From the NCBI RefSeq assembly GCF_943734655.1, contig NC_071355.1:72501449-72565448 (forward strand): 64,000 nt of DNA, given 5' to 3'. Source of the DNA: Sabethes cyaneus (Eukaryota > Arthropoda > Insecta > Diptera > Culicidae). Shown here one piece after another: positions 44,470-56,143 of this stretch (within the stretch, counting starts at the first letter, position 1; every line of letters starts with the position of its first letter). The notes beneath the pieces were generated by a model. That model saw only the letters and a program-made list of their open reading frames with translations, was not told where the DNA came from and ran no database searches. Both the position numbers and the translations under genes were made by a program.

Positions 44470-45667
44470 CCGTGACCGCTCCCAATTCTGCGCAGCTCCT
44501 AATTCTGCGCATTTTTCTTTATATAAGTATTTTTTGACATTGTGCATAACTATGATCATTGCGTTATTTTTTTATAAATGTCTGTTGAATATTACCCCAT
44601 CATTCACAAACGGGCCATAATATTTGAGAGCGAAATCACTTCACGTGAAACTAAAAGTATTTTATATAACAGAAAACATCGTCGTTAGCACCAACGCTAA
44701 GATTGTCTTTCTAGAAAATTCAGAAATTTATGATCTAAATTCTTTGCAATGATCAAATTACCCAACATAATTAGAAAGAATAATTAGTTTTAGTCATGTT
44801 TTAGACAAAAAGAGTGATTGCATGCATCGCTTTCCTTAGAAAAATGCGATGCAATAATGCGCAGATTTAGGCACAGATTTTTTATTCATGTTCCTAATTC
44901 TGCGCAGTAATGTATCCTACGAAGAAATCGCGAAAGAATACGCAACCTCACCCAAATGGCTGAGGTACAGAGGCATGAAAATTCAAGTAGAATCTTTAAC
45001 TTGCATTGATTGGCATCCTGTGCTGTGTCTCGGGGTCCGAACCTACAAGCGCCAATTCATGAAGCCATGTCTTCTATTTTTTTTAATGTCCAACCTCATG
45101 GGGCTGTCAGAGTGTGAAGAAGTGGAATCTACATGAAAACAGAATTTTTAGTATGTTATAATTTACAGTGTAATGTTCAGTATGCAGAAAACCCGAATCA
45201 ATTCGCTGTTCACGTTATCGAGAATAAAATATTTAAAATGAGGCAATCAAAATGTTAACAATATTCCTTTGCCACCCGGACAGCACAAGAAGGCCGGATC
45301 ATGGATTTAATTATGGTAAAGGCTAATGCCGGATTTTTTGGTGTGCTTTCAGCGTATAAAGACATAAACAGCATGGCAGGAGTATTTATTTTCACTTTTT
45401 GGGTGCGCAGAATTAGGACCAAACATGTGCAGAATTAGGAACATGGGCAAGAAAGTGCGCAGAATTAGGCACCGTGGATAAGTTTACAAAACGAAAAATA
45501 TACTCAATTGTTGGTCGACTTATAATTCCCATATGTTTTACCACATATCATAGACCGTAGCGCTACACGTTGAGGCTATCCACGTTGTTAATTTAAATCT
45601 AGAATACTTAGAATAGCGGAAGAATCATAAAAATGTCTTAACTGCGCAGAATATGGTACGTTCACGG
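44470..45667. mobile_element. TA-flanked non-autonomous element, motif CCTAATTCTGCGCA
   Basis: Ends CCGTGACCGCTCCCAATTCT and, in reverse complement, CCGTGAACGTACCATATTCT are flanked by TA (44468-44469, 45668-45669). An outer ACCTTTGTTATA also mirrors on both sides. The motif CCTAATTCTGCGCA or variants lies forward near 44481, 44498 and 44893, with a partial copy near 44858. It is reversed near 45404, 45427, 45455 and 45641. An 82-codon frame (44888-45136) has no known domain. Confidence 0.82.
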
Positions 45668-45669
45668 TA

Positions 45670-45850
45670 CTATAACAAAGGTAAAACGACAAAAAAGGCA
45701 AAAAGACGTAAAAAATCGGTACGAAGTTGTCTAAATTATACGTCAAAAATGTCAAAAACAGATGTCCAAAAGCGAAATGATGGAAAGATGGCAAAAAAAA
45801 ACCTTGAAAAGACAGCAAAATAACGATAGAGGGATGACAAAGACACGAAT
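45670..45850 (+). repeat. Purine-rich degenerate minisatellite, right part
   Basis: GTAAAACGACAAAAAAGGCA and similar words continue the tract at 44190-44460 beyond the inserted element. Confidence 0.6.
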
Positions 45851-46197
45851 ACATCAAATATTTGATGTACTTTTCCATAAAATTTTGCTCTAAACATGGG
45901 AAATACATCAACGGCTTTATGCTAGATTTATACCACATGCCTATGGCCAGGCTTGTCCTGCACTCAGTGAACTTATTTTGCTTTTTTAACTATAACACCT
46001 CAGCCAAGAAAAATTCGAAAATATTATATATGGGGCATTTATAGAGTAAATTATTATCCATAAGGTTGCTAAACTAAGTATTGCTCTATCTTTAGTATTT
46101 ACGGCGCACTCCCAGTTCACACTGGAAGCGCACCACAGTGAGATCGAACAGCTATAAAATTTTTTGAATGCGGATGCTGCACCACTTTACCCTACTG
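45851..46197. other. No recognisable gene
   Basis: Short AT-rich spacer. A 60-codon open frame at 45862-46044 shows no motif. Confidence 0.5.
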
Positions 46198-46476
46198 TTC
46201 ATTCTTTGCTGTTTCTAGTATAGATGAAATGAACTCAGCATTGCTAACCTAAAACTAAGGATTCGAGCGAATCACTTACCTTCACGTTCATGTTTTTCTG
46301 TACATTCATGCATTCTCGACAATAGTGAATGAAATCAAATGTAAATCATTCAGTCATTTTGAACTGCCGACAACGGCAAATGAAATCACAATAAACGTAA
46401 ACATTGCTCCGAAGTTTTAATTAATTTCGTTCAGCCAGGTTTTGGTTCATTTTGAAAAGCAGGAAGCTTAAAAAAC
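46198..46476. repeat. Dispersed repeat, copy B, left part
   Basis: It matches 23699-23960 over its whole length in the same orientation. It stops at TTAAAAAAC, where the element 46477-48860 is inserted. Confidence 0.8.
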
Positions 46477-48860
46477 GGGGCTACCCTATATGGCATAAAG
46501 ACATTTGGCATAATGCTGTTTGGCATAACGCCATTTGGCATAAATCCATTTGGCATAACGGTTATTTGGCATAACGGTCATTTGGCATAATGGTTATTTG
46601 GCATAATGGTTATTTGGCATAACGACTTTTTGGCATAATTTATAATCTAGCCAGGTTTTGTTGATGGGTGCTTAATCTTTATGTGTGCAGCAATTTACTG
46701 AGTACCTTTTCAGTTAAATTGTTATAACTCAGTCAATTTGGAAGATACGTTACGGAAATTTGGTGACATCGTAAAATTTGTTGATTTCAGGCAATTGAAT
46801 CTGTTCCTGTGGAATCATTGATAGTCAATTGGGTACACAAGGCAAAATTAGAATTGGTTTCACTGATCCTTTTTGACATTTCGAAAGGATATGGTCACAG
46901 TAGTACTGATTGATCATATGGGAACTGATTCTAAACGAATAATCGATGGTTTTAGGGCTAAGCATTATTTCGAATCCTAAACTATAATCTATGATCCTGT
47001 AGAAGCCAGTTTCGCAATTACCATTCAAAACAAAAATTACTACTTACTCTAGATTGTTCAACCTGATTCATCGTATTATATGAAGAAGTTCTTTAAATGA
47101 ATTTCTAGAGTTTTGACACCCACATCATGACAGTTATTCTTGTAATCCAACCAGTTCTCTACTTCATAGCTGACACTCCGTCGTAATTCCGGATTTTCTG
47201 GCACTGTCTTTTAATGGCCAAATAGTCCTGTGTGTCTAAACTAGATAAATTTACGAACCAATTGACACCTGTTGCGTCAAAATCAAAATTTGTTATGACA
47301 ATTGTTAAAGTTCGCTTTTGGGTAGCCGGGTACGCTTGTCGCCCTCCTAAAGATGTTTTTTGTAGTTGGTAAACCTACTTAAACGAATAAGCCTAGACAA
47401 AAAGGATTTCTGCAAAGGTTCGCCGACAAACACTCACAAACTTTATGACATTAAACTCGATTCTTATAACACCAGTGCAAAAGCCAGTGACAATTAGTAA
47501 TTGATTATTAATCTTTGCGTACCGATTTCCTGTTCCATAGTATGCTAGAATGTCTTTGACTTTTGTGCTTTTCAAAATTTCTGGTAATTGATTATCTGCC
47601 GTCAACCTCAAGAAATTTTTTGTTGCTTCTTGCCATAGAAAGAAATCTTGCATAACTTTTCGAAAAGAACTAAGAGTATCACTTAAAAACGTACCGGTGC
47701 ATTACATATACCTATACAGTCTGAATTCATTGAAACGATAGAATTTTGAAATACAAGTGCATTTTAGTTAGAGCAGGGCCCAACTAGAGAACACCCAACT
47801 AACGAACAGCCCAATAAACGAGATTTTTTACGAGCGAGTCATTGCTGTATTTGAAAGTGTTACTTACACTTCATATAGCACACAGTAACCATCCACTGTA
47901 CACTAAATACAAAGTCAAGTTTTTAGTATATGTCCAGCCAGCAGGACAAAGCTTTTAGTCATTATAAAAATTTTTTTTTGTTATTTTTCAATGAAACCTT
48001 GACAACAGATATCCCAAATTATCACTTGTAGGAAAAAATAAAAGCTTTCTAAATATGTCTTTCACCGTGCACAAAAATTTATTCACCGTTATGTCTATGT
48101 CTTACTGATTATATTTTTGGAAATAAGTTCTTGATTTGGAATAAACGTTATTTATGAATATTTCTGTACAGGTAACCATTATCCAAAATCGTTTTCCGCT
48201 GATTATTAATGAGGACCACTCGTTAGTGATGGTAGCTGCGTGGGTACTATTCGCAGCTGCGGAAACCAATTCGCAATTGACCAAAACGCGCATTATAGTG
48301 TTTCGCGAAAAGTATTGTTTGGTGGAAATTCATTTTGCGAAAAGTACCATTTTGCGGGGAAAATTTTCGCGAAATGTACTATCTGGCGGAAAACTATTAT
48401 GCAGTAAATTTCTTTTTTCGGAAACTATATTTCGCAGTAATCCACCTAATTAAGCCCATGGACTTCGATCGCCTCACAAAGAAAGTGTGATCCGTCCTTA
48501 CTCGCTATCGCTCGTTCGGACCCAACTGAAGGAAAGAACTAGAGGTCAGTAAACCTAGGAAAACAAATAAACCTAGACAGATGTGTTTTCTGCGGGGGGC
48601 TGCCCCCCCCAGTGGCCGGCGCTTCCGACGGCGGGTCACCGGCGAACACTCGCCGTTGCCTACGGCCGGCTCGCCCTGAATCATCTAGGAAAGTGACCAT
48701 TAGGTCATAAAATAATGTTTGAGGAATTATGCCAAATGGCGTTATGCCAAATGGCATTATGCCAAATAGCCCCTTATGATTATGCCAAATGGGTTATGCC
48801 AATTGGCGTTATGCCAAACAGCATTATGCCAAATGACTTTATGCCAAATGGGCGCCCCCC
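46477..48860. mobile_element. Non-autonomous element with arrays of ATTTGGCATAA
   Basis: The ends start GGGGCTACCC and, in reverse complement, GGGGGGCGCCC, then both read GGCATAAAG and CATTTGGCATAATGCTG. The left array (46491-46640) has about ten forward copies of TTTGGCATAA at 16-17 bp spacing. The right array (48728-48850) has about eight reversed copies. Flanking TAAAAAAC and TAAAAAC, together with copy A at 23699-24100, mark a duplication of about 7-8 bp. A block at 48290-48690 is related to the Helitron-like element at 679-2287. No transposase is seen. Confidence 0.85.
48290..48690 (-). repeat. Helitron-related block inside the ATTTGGCATAA element
   Basis: In reverse complement it gives GCGAGCCGGCC, GCGCCGGCCACTG, GGGGGGCAGCCCCCCGCAGA, AGGTTTATTT and CTTTCCTTCAGTTGGGT in the same order as 1757-1920. 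GCGAAA-type repeats follow, as in the first copy. It is either a nested insertion or a shared module. Confidence 0.7.
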
Positions 48861-49113
48861 TAAAAACTATACTTTGAGATCTAAAATATCAGTCAAGAGC
48901 AAGAAAACTGACTGATAAGTTAGTCGAGCAATCAGTCAGCACTGCAATTCATGAATAAATAATTTTGAAGGGTAGAAAACTAAGAAAGACAAACACTGTC
49001 AGCAGTTCAGCAGTCATGTCCATGGGCTGTAGATGAAATAATACTAACAAGGGTAAAATTGTATACTCTAAATGTGTTTTATATTCGTCAATTTTTTTAG
49101 CACTGGTCAGAAA
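48861..49113. repeat. Dispersed repeat, copy B, right part
   Basis: TAAAAACTATACTTTGAG corresponds to TAAAAAACTAAACTCAGC in copy A. From about 48998, CAGCAGTTCAG, CAGTCATG and TTTTATATTCG match copy A to its end. About 120 bp (48880-48995) is absent from copy A. Confidence 0.75.
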
Positions 49114-51496
49114 TAGAGAAGCGAACAGAACAGAACACGTTCGGTCGAGACGGCATAAGATTGGATAGCATCAAAATGACGATTGGCTTTTTTGTTTTTG
49201 GTTACACAAAATATACCACCTATTAAATATACGCTAAAATGCTTGTCATACTTAGTACTTCACGGATTTGAACCAAATTTTGCCAGATTGTTCGTTTTCG
49301 GTCAAAAAGTAAAAATCCAAAACTTGGTGGCGATCGGACATTCCCTCGATTAATGGGAGGGAAAAATTCCCGATTTTGTCAAAACCTCTTTTTTTCTTTT
49401 GCTTATATCTCCGGAAATATTAAGTTTAGAAAGACACTACTTTCAAATTTTCAAAGGAAATCATCCAAGGAATTCTAAAAGGATATTATTTTTGAGCACC
49501 AGTGCTACCAAACATTTTTAAACTCAAATTGAAAACTAAATTTACATTTTTCTCTCAATGAAGACAATTTTATCTCAAAAATTTCAACTTCATCGTGTTC
49601 CGCAGATTTTTTTACATAAGAATCACTCATCTCCCCGAGGTATTCTTTGCCGATCCCGAGATACAGCCGTTTAAAGCAAGCAATTCCCCATTTTTAATGT
49701 AAAACTAAGAGTAAAATAACTTTTTTTTGAAGCTGTAATTCTCTACGCAATGTAAAAATACTTCGGCAAATCGGAAAAGCATTTATACAGTATATAACAA
49801 GGTTTTTCTTAACAGTGTATAAAATCGTTTAGCGGATTCGGTAATTGAATTTTCAACGTATTTGTTATTTTTCGATTGTAAATGTAGTTAAATGTTTTTC
49901 ATTATCTATATTCTTTTAAAATTTAGTATTCATTTCAATCATCCCAGGACTTTTGAAAGTTTACTACGTGAAAAAAATCCCAGTAGTAAGTTTTTTTCAT
50001 TGACACAATCTTGACTGGCAGCATACATATCATAGTTCCATCAGTCAGCCAGTGTTGTTATTTTTGAAGTGAAAACATAAATCTTTATAGCCCTTCCCAA
50101 CGTTGAAAATCTCCCTTTTATACTAGCCTCTTGATGAATGATGTCAATTATTGAATTTTCCTCACTAGGCATTTGTTTAACTACTTGAACCGAAACGGAA
50201 CACCACCATACCATTCATTGCCGACTTTGAAACAATACGGATGAAACTGTGTCACGCTGTTGTTCCCCTAACCTATGTTGTATGAGCAATTTAAAGAGCC
50301 AGTTTTACGGTTTTGTTTTCAATTATTACCTCGGCGACACAGAGATGTGCCACGTCTTGCGTCACACATGTTTGTCACTGCGTGCGTCGTTAGTCTTCTT
50401 CCGAGTTCGAAGCTTTCGGTAAGGGGGGTGGAATTTCCATTTCTCGATACATTTAACGCTAATAATGCGTGAGAAAGTGCGTCCCATAGTATTAAGGGCA
50501 TTTACCTTCGTGAATGCCGAATGCCGCCGCAGTAACAATTTCGACATCGTAAATTTTTTCTCCATTTTCTAAGGCACTGTCAAAGACTTGCGCTCCCATT
50601 AACGGGTTTATGCGCGATTTCGAAAAATCATTAGGTGGAAAATACGACAATTAACACCTCCTGAATGAGAAAGGAGTAAATATTTCATTGTTCGATCGAC
50701 GACGGGCGTGCACTGTGACTTTATTTTCGCTTCCAAGTAATCAATTACATCCAAACACGTGTGCTTCGAACTGTTGTATGCTGTAAGGAAAGCCACTCAT
50801 ATTCAAATAAAACATATCATCAACCACAATTCTTAGGAAGTCAAATTTCGCACTTGCCAAAATCGATCCATTCTGGGTTTCAATAAAAAATGGGAAATGA
50901 TTAATGAATCGAATGTCATCGAACCGTTTCATAGCCGCCCGGTCTTCATAACGGAAAATATGTTTTCGATTGTTCAAACCGAACTTTAAGTGAGTTAATT
51001 TATTAAATTAACTTTGTCGTACCGTCCTCCTTCGTCGTTCTGAACTTTGTATGTTTTTGACGTTATACTGAAATACAACAAGGAGTTTAAAGTCATCACA
51101 ATATTTGCTTTGACTTTTGATCTTGATTTTTGTTGTTTTGTTGTGCCCCGACTTGATTGAAAAAAATTACATGATGGTAGTTCAAAGAATCTTCGGCAAA
51201 TCAGAAGTACCTCGAAGAGCGAGTTTCCCATATCAAACTAAACCAGTATATTCTGTAACCGACATCTTGGCGGCATTACTTCGCCTTACAGTTCATCGCA
51301 AGTCTACAAAGTGACAGGGTCACATAACCGACCTCGAATGATGAATTTATGAGATCGATCGCAACAGGTCATATTTCAAGAGTGGCAACAGCCAGCTTCG
51401 ACTACGAGCGGTCTCACGGGACACACAGACACAGATGACAACAACCAGATCGGGCAAAGTGAAGAAAAGGATCACCCAGGCGATCCCTGTTTTGCG
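49114..51496. other. No recognisable gene; includes dispersed repeat at 49555-49810
   Basis: AT-rich spacer. 49555-49810 is related to 35050-35330. Open frames (50275-50472, 50741-50977, 51117-51314) lack known motifs. Confidence 0.5.
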
Positions 51497-52323
51497 TAGG
51501 GTTATTGATCGTGGTTCGGCCTATGCAAAAACTGATCCTGGTTCGGCCCATCAGCTTAATCATCGATAATTCATTGAATATCTACAGATTTAAAGGTAAA
51601 ATAATTTTATAAGCAGCTTATAATGTTTTCCTATGCATTCCCTTTATTTATTTGCCATAAAAATTAATGTAGCTAGCTCAAATAATTAGATTTATAACAT
51701 ATGTAAAAGCGGCTTCCAATGTCGCCATCACAGCTGTCTTTTTAAACATCTAGAAAGTGTTTTAGTCTGTGAAGTATAGGTTGAAAACAATTTTAAAACA
51801 TAGATTCATCTATATTCTTCCATTATTGGAACATTTTATTCCAAACAAAAAGCGAGATTACGACTTATTGAGAAAATACGATATTAATTTTTTGATCTTA
51901 GTTCGGCCTACAAATGATCGTGGTTCGGCCTATCAGCTTCACTAAATCACCGCTAGTGGCGCCGCGCTTCGCCCACGTTTTACCCATTTCTGGCTGCACG
52001 TACCACTTGTGTTAAATCTAAATGTTGTGTTTTATTCCATATTTTATTATTTCATGCATTTCAGAAACAAAATTATTATCTTCCTAAAATTGAGTTTTTC
52101 TTTTAGCAATAAATATGAGGGTATTTTTTACCAAAGAAGCGTACAAACTGGGTTGTAATGTTTTAGAATTTTATGCAACCTTATACGCGGTTTCAGGGCT
52201 TGTGCATGAAACAATATTTAAAAATTCACCAATCCAGAAAAATACTATCTGGAAAAAAAGTTTCCACAAAAATTTCATGATTGTGGGAACTCTAACGAAA
52301 AATCAATAAAAGTAGTATTACGA

Positions 52324-52470
52324 ATTAATTGGAAATGAATTCCTTTCAGTTCTACTAATTTGACTTACGTCACTTATACGCGTTTTTCGGTTACGACTTG
52401 CAACCTTCATCAGCGTGGCAAATTTCTGCAGAAATTATAGTAGAACTAAAAAGAATTCGTTTCCAATTAG
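52324..52470 (-). ncRNA. Fold-back with a hammerhead-like core
   Basis: On the minus strand, CTGATGA (52407-52413) is followed by an extra A and the helix GGTT, loop GCAAGTCGT, AACC and then GAAA (52385-52388). This is the conserved core order of a hammerhead ribozyme. Outer arms (TTAATTGGAAATGAATTC and TTCGTTTCCAATTA, with TAGTAGAACT-like inner parts) pair over about 30 bases with a few mismatches. The cleavage triplet and helix I are not obvious. It may come from a Penelope-type terminal repeat or a retrozyme-like unit. Confidence 0.45.
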
Positions 52471-52926
52471 TTCGCGATATTTCGTGAGTTCTACTAAGAC
52501 GCTCGTAAATAATTTTTAATAAAAGTATGCTTTACCTTTTGAATTGTTTTTAAAAGTATGTCGGTTTGCCAATTTCTATTCTTTTAACGATAGGAATTTA
52601 GCATTATTTGTTGTCCCTGAATTAGGTAAAAAACCAACGACTAACGTCGGTATATGACCGGTTATTTGTTAACACAGTTGTGATTTTAAAAGCAGCTATT
52701 TTCAGTGATGTATTGGACAATATTCTGAAATTAAATGTAAATTCTGTCTTTTTTCAAAGGTATCTGTTAGAATACAGGACAATTACGAGGCTAGTGCTTC
52801 GATCTATTGAGTTTTACAGCCTCTTCCAGTCGAAATTACGACATGCAACGCCTGGATTGTTAGATCAGCGTTGTACCTTGAGGTCAACTGGGAGGAGAAA
52901 GTTAAAAACTATATCTAAATTAATCT

Positions 52927-53180
52927 TATATGAAATAACCACATTATTATCTATGTACAAGCTTATTTAACACTGCTAGGTAGATAAAGTGAAAAAAGAT
53001 ACTATATTTAGCAACAAAAATACATCTGTACTATTTTTAATGCTTCCGAAGAAAGTAAAAAATTGTCTAAATTTATATAACCCGAAATAGTTAGAATATT
53101 GACCATGTACAAGCTCATTTAACACTGCTAGGTAGATAAATTGAAGTAAGATACTATATTAGGAACCAAAAATAGGCTTT
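52927..53180 (+). repeat. Direct duplication of about 80 bp
   Basis: GTACAAGCTTATTTAACACT near 52955 recurs as GTACAAGCTCATTTAACACT near 53107, each followed by GCTAGGTAGATAAA and AGATACTATATT. Spacing is about 150 bp. The pair lies in the right half of the TGATCGTGGTTCGGCCTAT element. Confidence 0.8.
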
Positions 53181-53508
53181 TACCATTTCTGATTGATTAA
53201 TATATAAAAACATTTGTTTTGGAAACTTTATATCGCAATAGGCCGAACCAAGATCATCGATGGGCCGAACCACGATCAACATAGGCCGAACCAGGATCAT
53301 AATTTGACTGTCATTAAAAATCAAATTCTAAATCAACTGGTCTTCTAAAGTTTCTTCTAAATCAAGAAATAGAATCGTCTTTAGTTATTCTTCCCAAATA
53401 TTCTAATTTTTTTTCGAACAACATTGTGATTTTGTAGATATACGTGCATTAGTCCATGGGTGCTATGTGAAACAATGAGAATAGGCCGAACCACGATCAA
53501 TCACCCTA

Positions 53509-55259
53509 CTCGTCCACTTCGAAGCGAAATGAATTTGAAACTAGAGGTGCATCCGCAGCAACAGATCATTTGTCAATGCGGCAATAAAAATGAGGCATTG
53601 TCTTTATACGTATCTATTGCTGCTGCTGCTGCCGTTTTCCGAGAGGGAGTGTCCTTTTTATTGGTTACGAGAAGGATCTTAGATCGTGAGCGGTGGCCGG
53701 AAATGTGTCCTTCGTGATGAATTGGCCTTAGCCGTGAATTTATGGTTACTGATAAAGTTTAATGAGTCCCATCGAAGGGTACGCTCGGGAAATTGAGCGA
53801 TAAATTTCAATGTTCCTATTACGCAGTTTGTTCTATGAACAATTTGGTGGGAAATTGCTCATAGTTTAGATCTTTCAAATTTGTCCGAATGAAACTTACA
53901 CGGTTCATATATTTTAAGTAACATGTGTTTTTCTCATAATAATAAATCTTCTCTTTTGTTTTAGGTAAATTTTATACATTACGAGGAACCATTTATTTAG
54001 ATCTCAGGTAGGCCAAACCAATACAATAAGATAAACAGAATAGTAACGGATCTAAGCACCTTTATTTGATAACCAAATCCATTCCAAAAAAAAATAAAAA
54101 TTTAAAATGGTATGTAAAAAGTTCCAAAAATCCAGGATTAAATATTTCAGAAGAGCTTTAAAAAAGGGGAACCCATGTGAAGCATCTTTGTGTTCCAACT
54201 TAAATTAAGTCCAGAAATTTTTCCTCCGCAGGGATCAATCATGGCTTTCAATCATCTCAAAAGGCAATATATTTTCCGTAAATTATCGTCCGTTGTCGGT
54301 TTCTAGGTGAGAAGTGATTCATCTTGTTTGTTGAACGCTAAATGAAGAAGCAGTTCAAATTTTCGAGCTTTGGTTGCATATTTGTCCACGTACGAAGATT
54401 GCAGACACATTAAAATTCCGATCGACTGCCGGTAGGATGATCCTGTTTCAGTTCTGTTAGTTCATTCACGCAATTTTTATTAATTTGTTTACGACGTAGT
54501 ATCTTAATTGGCGGTCGTAAAAAGTGCCATGTCACCCGGGCTTATTCGAGCCATATAAAATAGTAACAGTGACCAAGCGGACGATTTGAGCTTAAGATAT
54601 TTTCAATGCCATAAACTTATTTTGCAAGGATCTACTGTCCAGTTTGCTTCACGTTCGGTCACATTACGATCTTGCATTTAGAACATGTTAGATTTGCCGA
54701 AGGAATTATGATTTCCATTCAATAATCAAATTGAGATATCAGCACGCGTCGATCTGGGCAAAATATTAAAGAACCGTGTCGGTTCCTCCTAGGTACGGAT
54801 TTTGCGCGTACATAAATATTAGCAATATAACTTTTTATGGTTCAATTTGCATACTTATAAGATCCGATAAATTACAGATTTAGAACCCGCCGGGTAACGT
54901 CGTTCTCGCATTTTTCACAGCTTGTCGGCATCGATCCTATCCACGCTTCGTTAGCACATCGCGCCCTGTTTTGCCGCGGGCCACGTATCCTCTTTCGTGC
55001 TAAAAGAGTCAATTTTGGAGGATGCTTTTGTGCTGAAACAGATCCCCGGCACGATCACTAACAAGTGTAAATTGGAAAAAGCCTTCAAGGATGGCCCCAC
55101 GATTCACACATCGTTAGAGCAAACGTGCAGAAATTCGTCTTCTCGATTATGCTTTACTTTAGATTGCTTTGCAACAAGTGGCTTCATCATTACCATTCAT
55201 CGTCTTAAGGTATCATAGTCTACAGTTGGTTGCTCATTGATTAGAGTTAACTAAACGCT
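53509..55259. other. No recognisable gene
   Basis: No domain or element ends were found. A short GCTGCTGCTGCTGCC run lies near 53621. The frame at 54997-55218 has no familiar motif. Confidence 0.5.
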
Positions 55260-55814
55260 TCCAACTTTTACCTTCCATTGGGATATTGCTCAAGCTGACC
55301 AGAATGAAATTTTCGTTATTAAAGCTAAAAGAAGAAGACGAATTGGCTAGATTTGTTGAAGAACGTGTCCCACGTGCTCAAGAGCATCACTTTGACAAAG
55401 CCCTCTGTGAGTTTCGAATAAACTCCACAATTCACTTAAAATTCACACACAGTTTATGTTTAGTTATTAAGACGACACCAACAGATTATAATCCCAATAA
55501 CGGATGCCCGTTAATTTCCGACTATTTCTGGGCCCACGGTCGCATCAAAAAACTTCATATCCCGGACTAAACACCTGACAGAAGAGAGTTCGCGAATCGA
55601 GCCCGGTTTCGGTTAGTGCAATGATATCGTAGCAGCCATCAGGTGCAGTCAGAATTTGCTCGTTCACGTCACAGTTTATCCCTCCAGCTTTTTGATAGTA
55701 GATGAGCACATCGTTTTTGGCACCACCGTCCGTAAGGTGTGACCTTGATTGCATCTTGGACGAACTAAAAAATGATGTATCAGGTACCGACAGTTCATTA
55801 CTTGAGTTACGCAA
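55260..55814 (-). pseudogene. Antisense LINE endonuclease fragment (start of ORF2)
   Basis: On the minus strand VLIYYQKAGGINCDVNEQ (about 55710-55655) and CYDIIALTETGLDSRTL (about 55640-55585), then GYEVF, are the opening blocks of a LINE apurinic-type endonuclease, including the conserved ETG/ETW region. Below 55555 the frame breaks; FIRNSQRAL-like residues near 55420 suggest more of the domain. The far end near 55260 is a guess. Jockey-group origin is likely. Confidence 0.6.
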
Positions 55815-55879
55815 TTACGCAGTTTTGAAGTCAACGACCAAATGGTGCGTGAGAACTCTGTATTCACGTCTTTTTTGGA

Positions 55880-56132
55880 GGATCTGCCGTAGTGTGAATA
55901 TTTGATCCCTCGTAGATCGTCATTCAATGCCAGTTCACTAAATTCCCACAAAGCTGTTCGCAATAGCCGGCGAAAAAAGATTTGGTAAAGCACTTTGTAG
56001 GTGGCATTGTGAACGGTAATCGCACAATAGTTATCATAGTCCAGATTATCGTCTTTCTTGTAGATCGGCCAGATAACCGATAAACCGATGCTCCTAGCCT
56101 CCGTTTTTAGTCTGACGTAGATTGCCCCCGCC
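55880..56132 (-). pseudogene. Antisense RTE-like RT fragment, finger region
   Basis: On the minus strand, VIWPIYKKDDNLDYDNYCAI and TVHNATYKVLYQIFFRRLLR are the finger blocks of an RTE-type RT. AIYVRLKTEARSIG lies just upstream. It ends at the target site of the sense LINE 56144-57981. Confidence 0.65.
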
Positions 56133-56143
56133 GGTCGTTCCAA

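Larger units (their letters stand above)
51499..53506. mobile_element. TA-flanked non-autonomous element, motif TGATCGTGGTTCGGCCTAT
   Basis: TA flanks it (51497-51498 and 53507-53508). Ends GGGTTATTGATCGTGG and, in reverse complement, GGGTGATTGATCGTGG. Forward motif copies lie at 51506, 51533, 51893 and 51915; reversed copies lie at 53238, 53260, 53281 and 53481. The symmetry is four against four. Internally there is a hammerhead-like fold-back (52324-52470) and two direct units near 52930 and 53105. A 64-codon frame at 52115-52309 has no known domain. No transposase is seen. Confidence 0.88.

Noticed and set aside
46491..46640. ATTTGGCATAA array as a CRISPR-like array or simple satellite
   Set aside because: Units are adjacent with almost no spacer, a reversed array closes the other end, and the flanks match an uninterrupted paralogue, so it is the end of a transposon.
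55286..55570. 94-codon plus-strand frame
   Set aside because: It overlaps the antisense LINE endonuclease remnant and has no motif.
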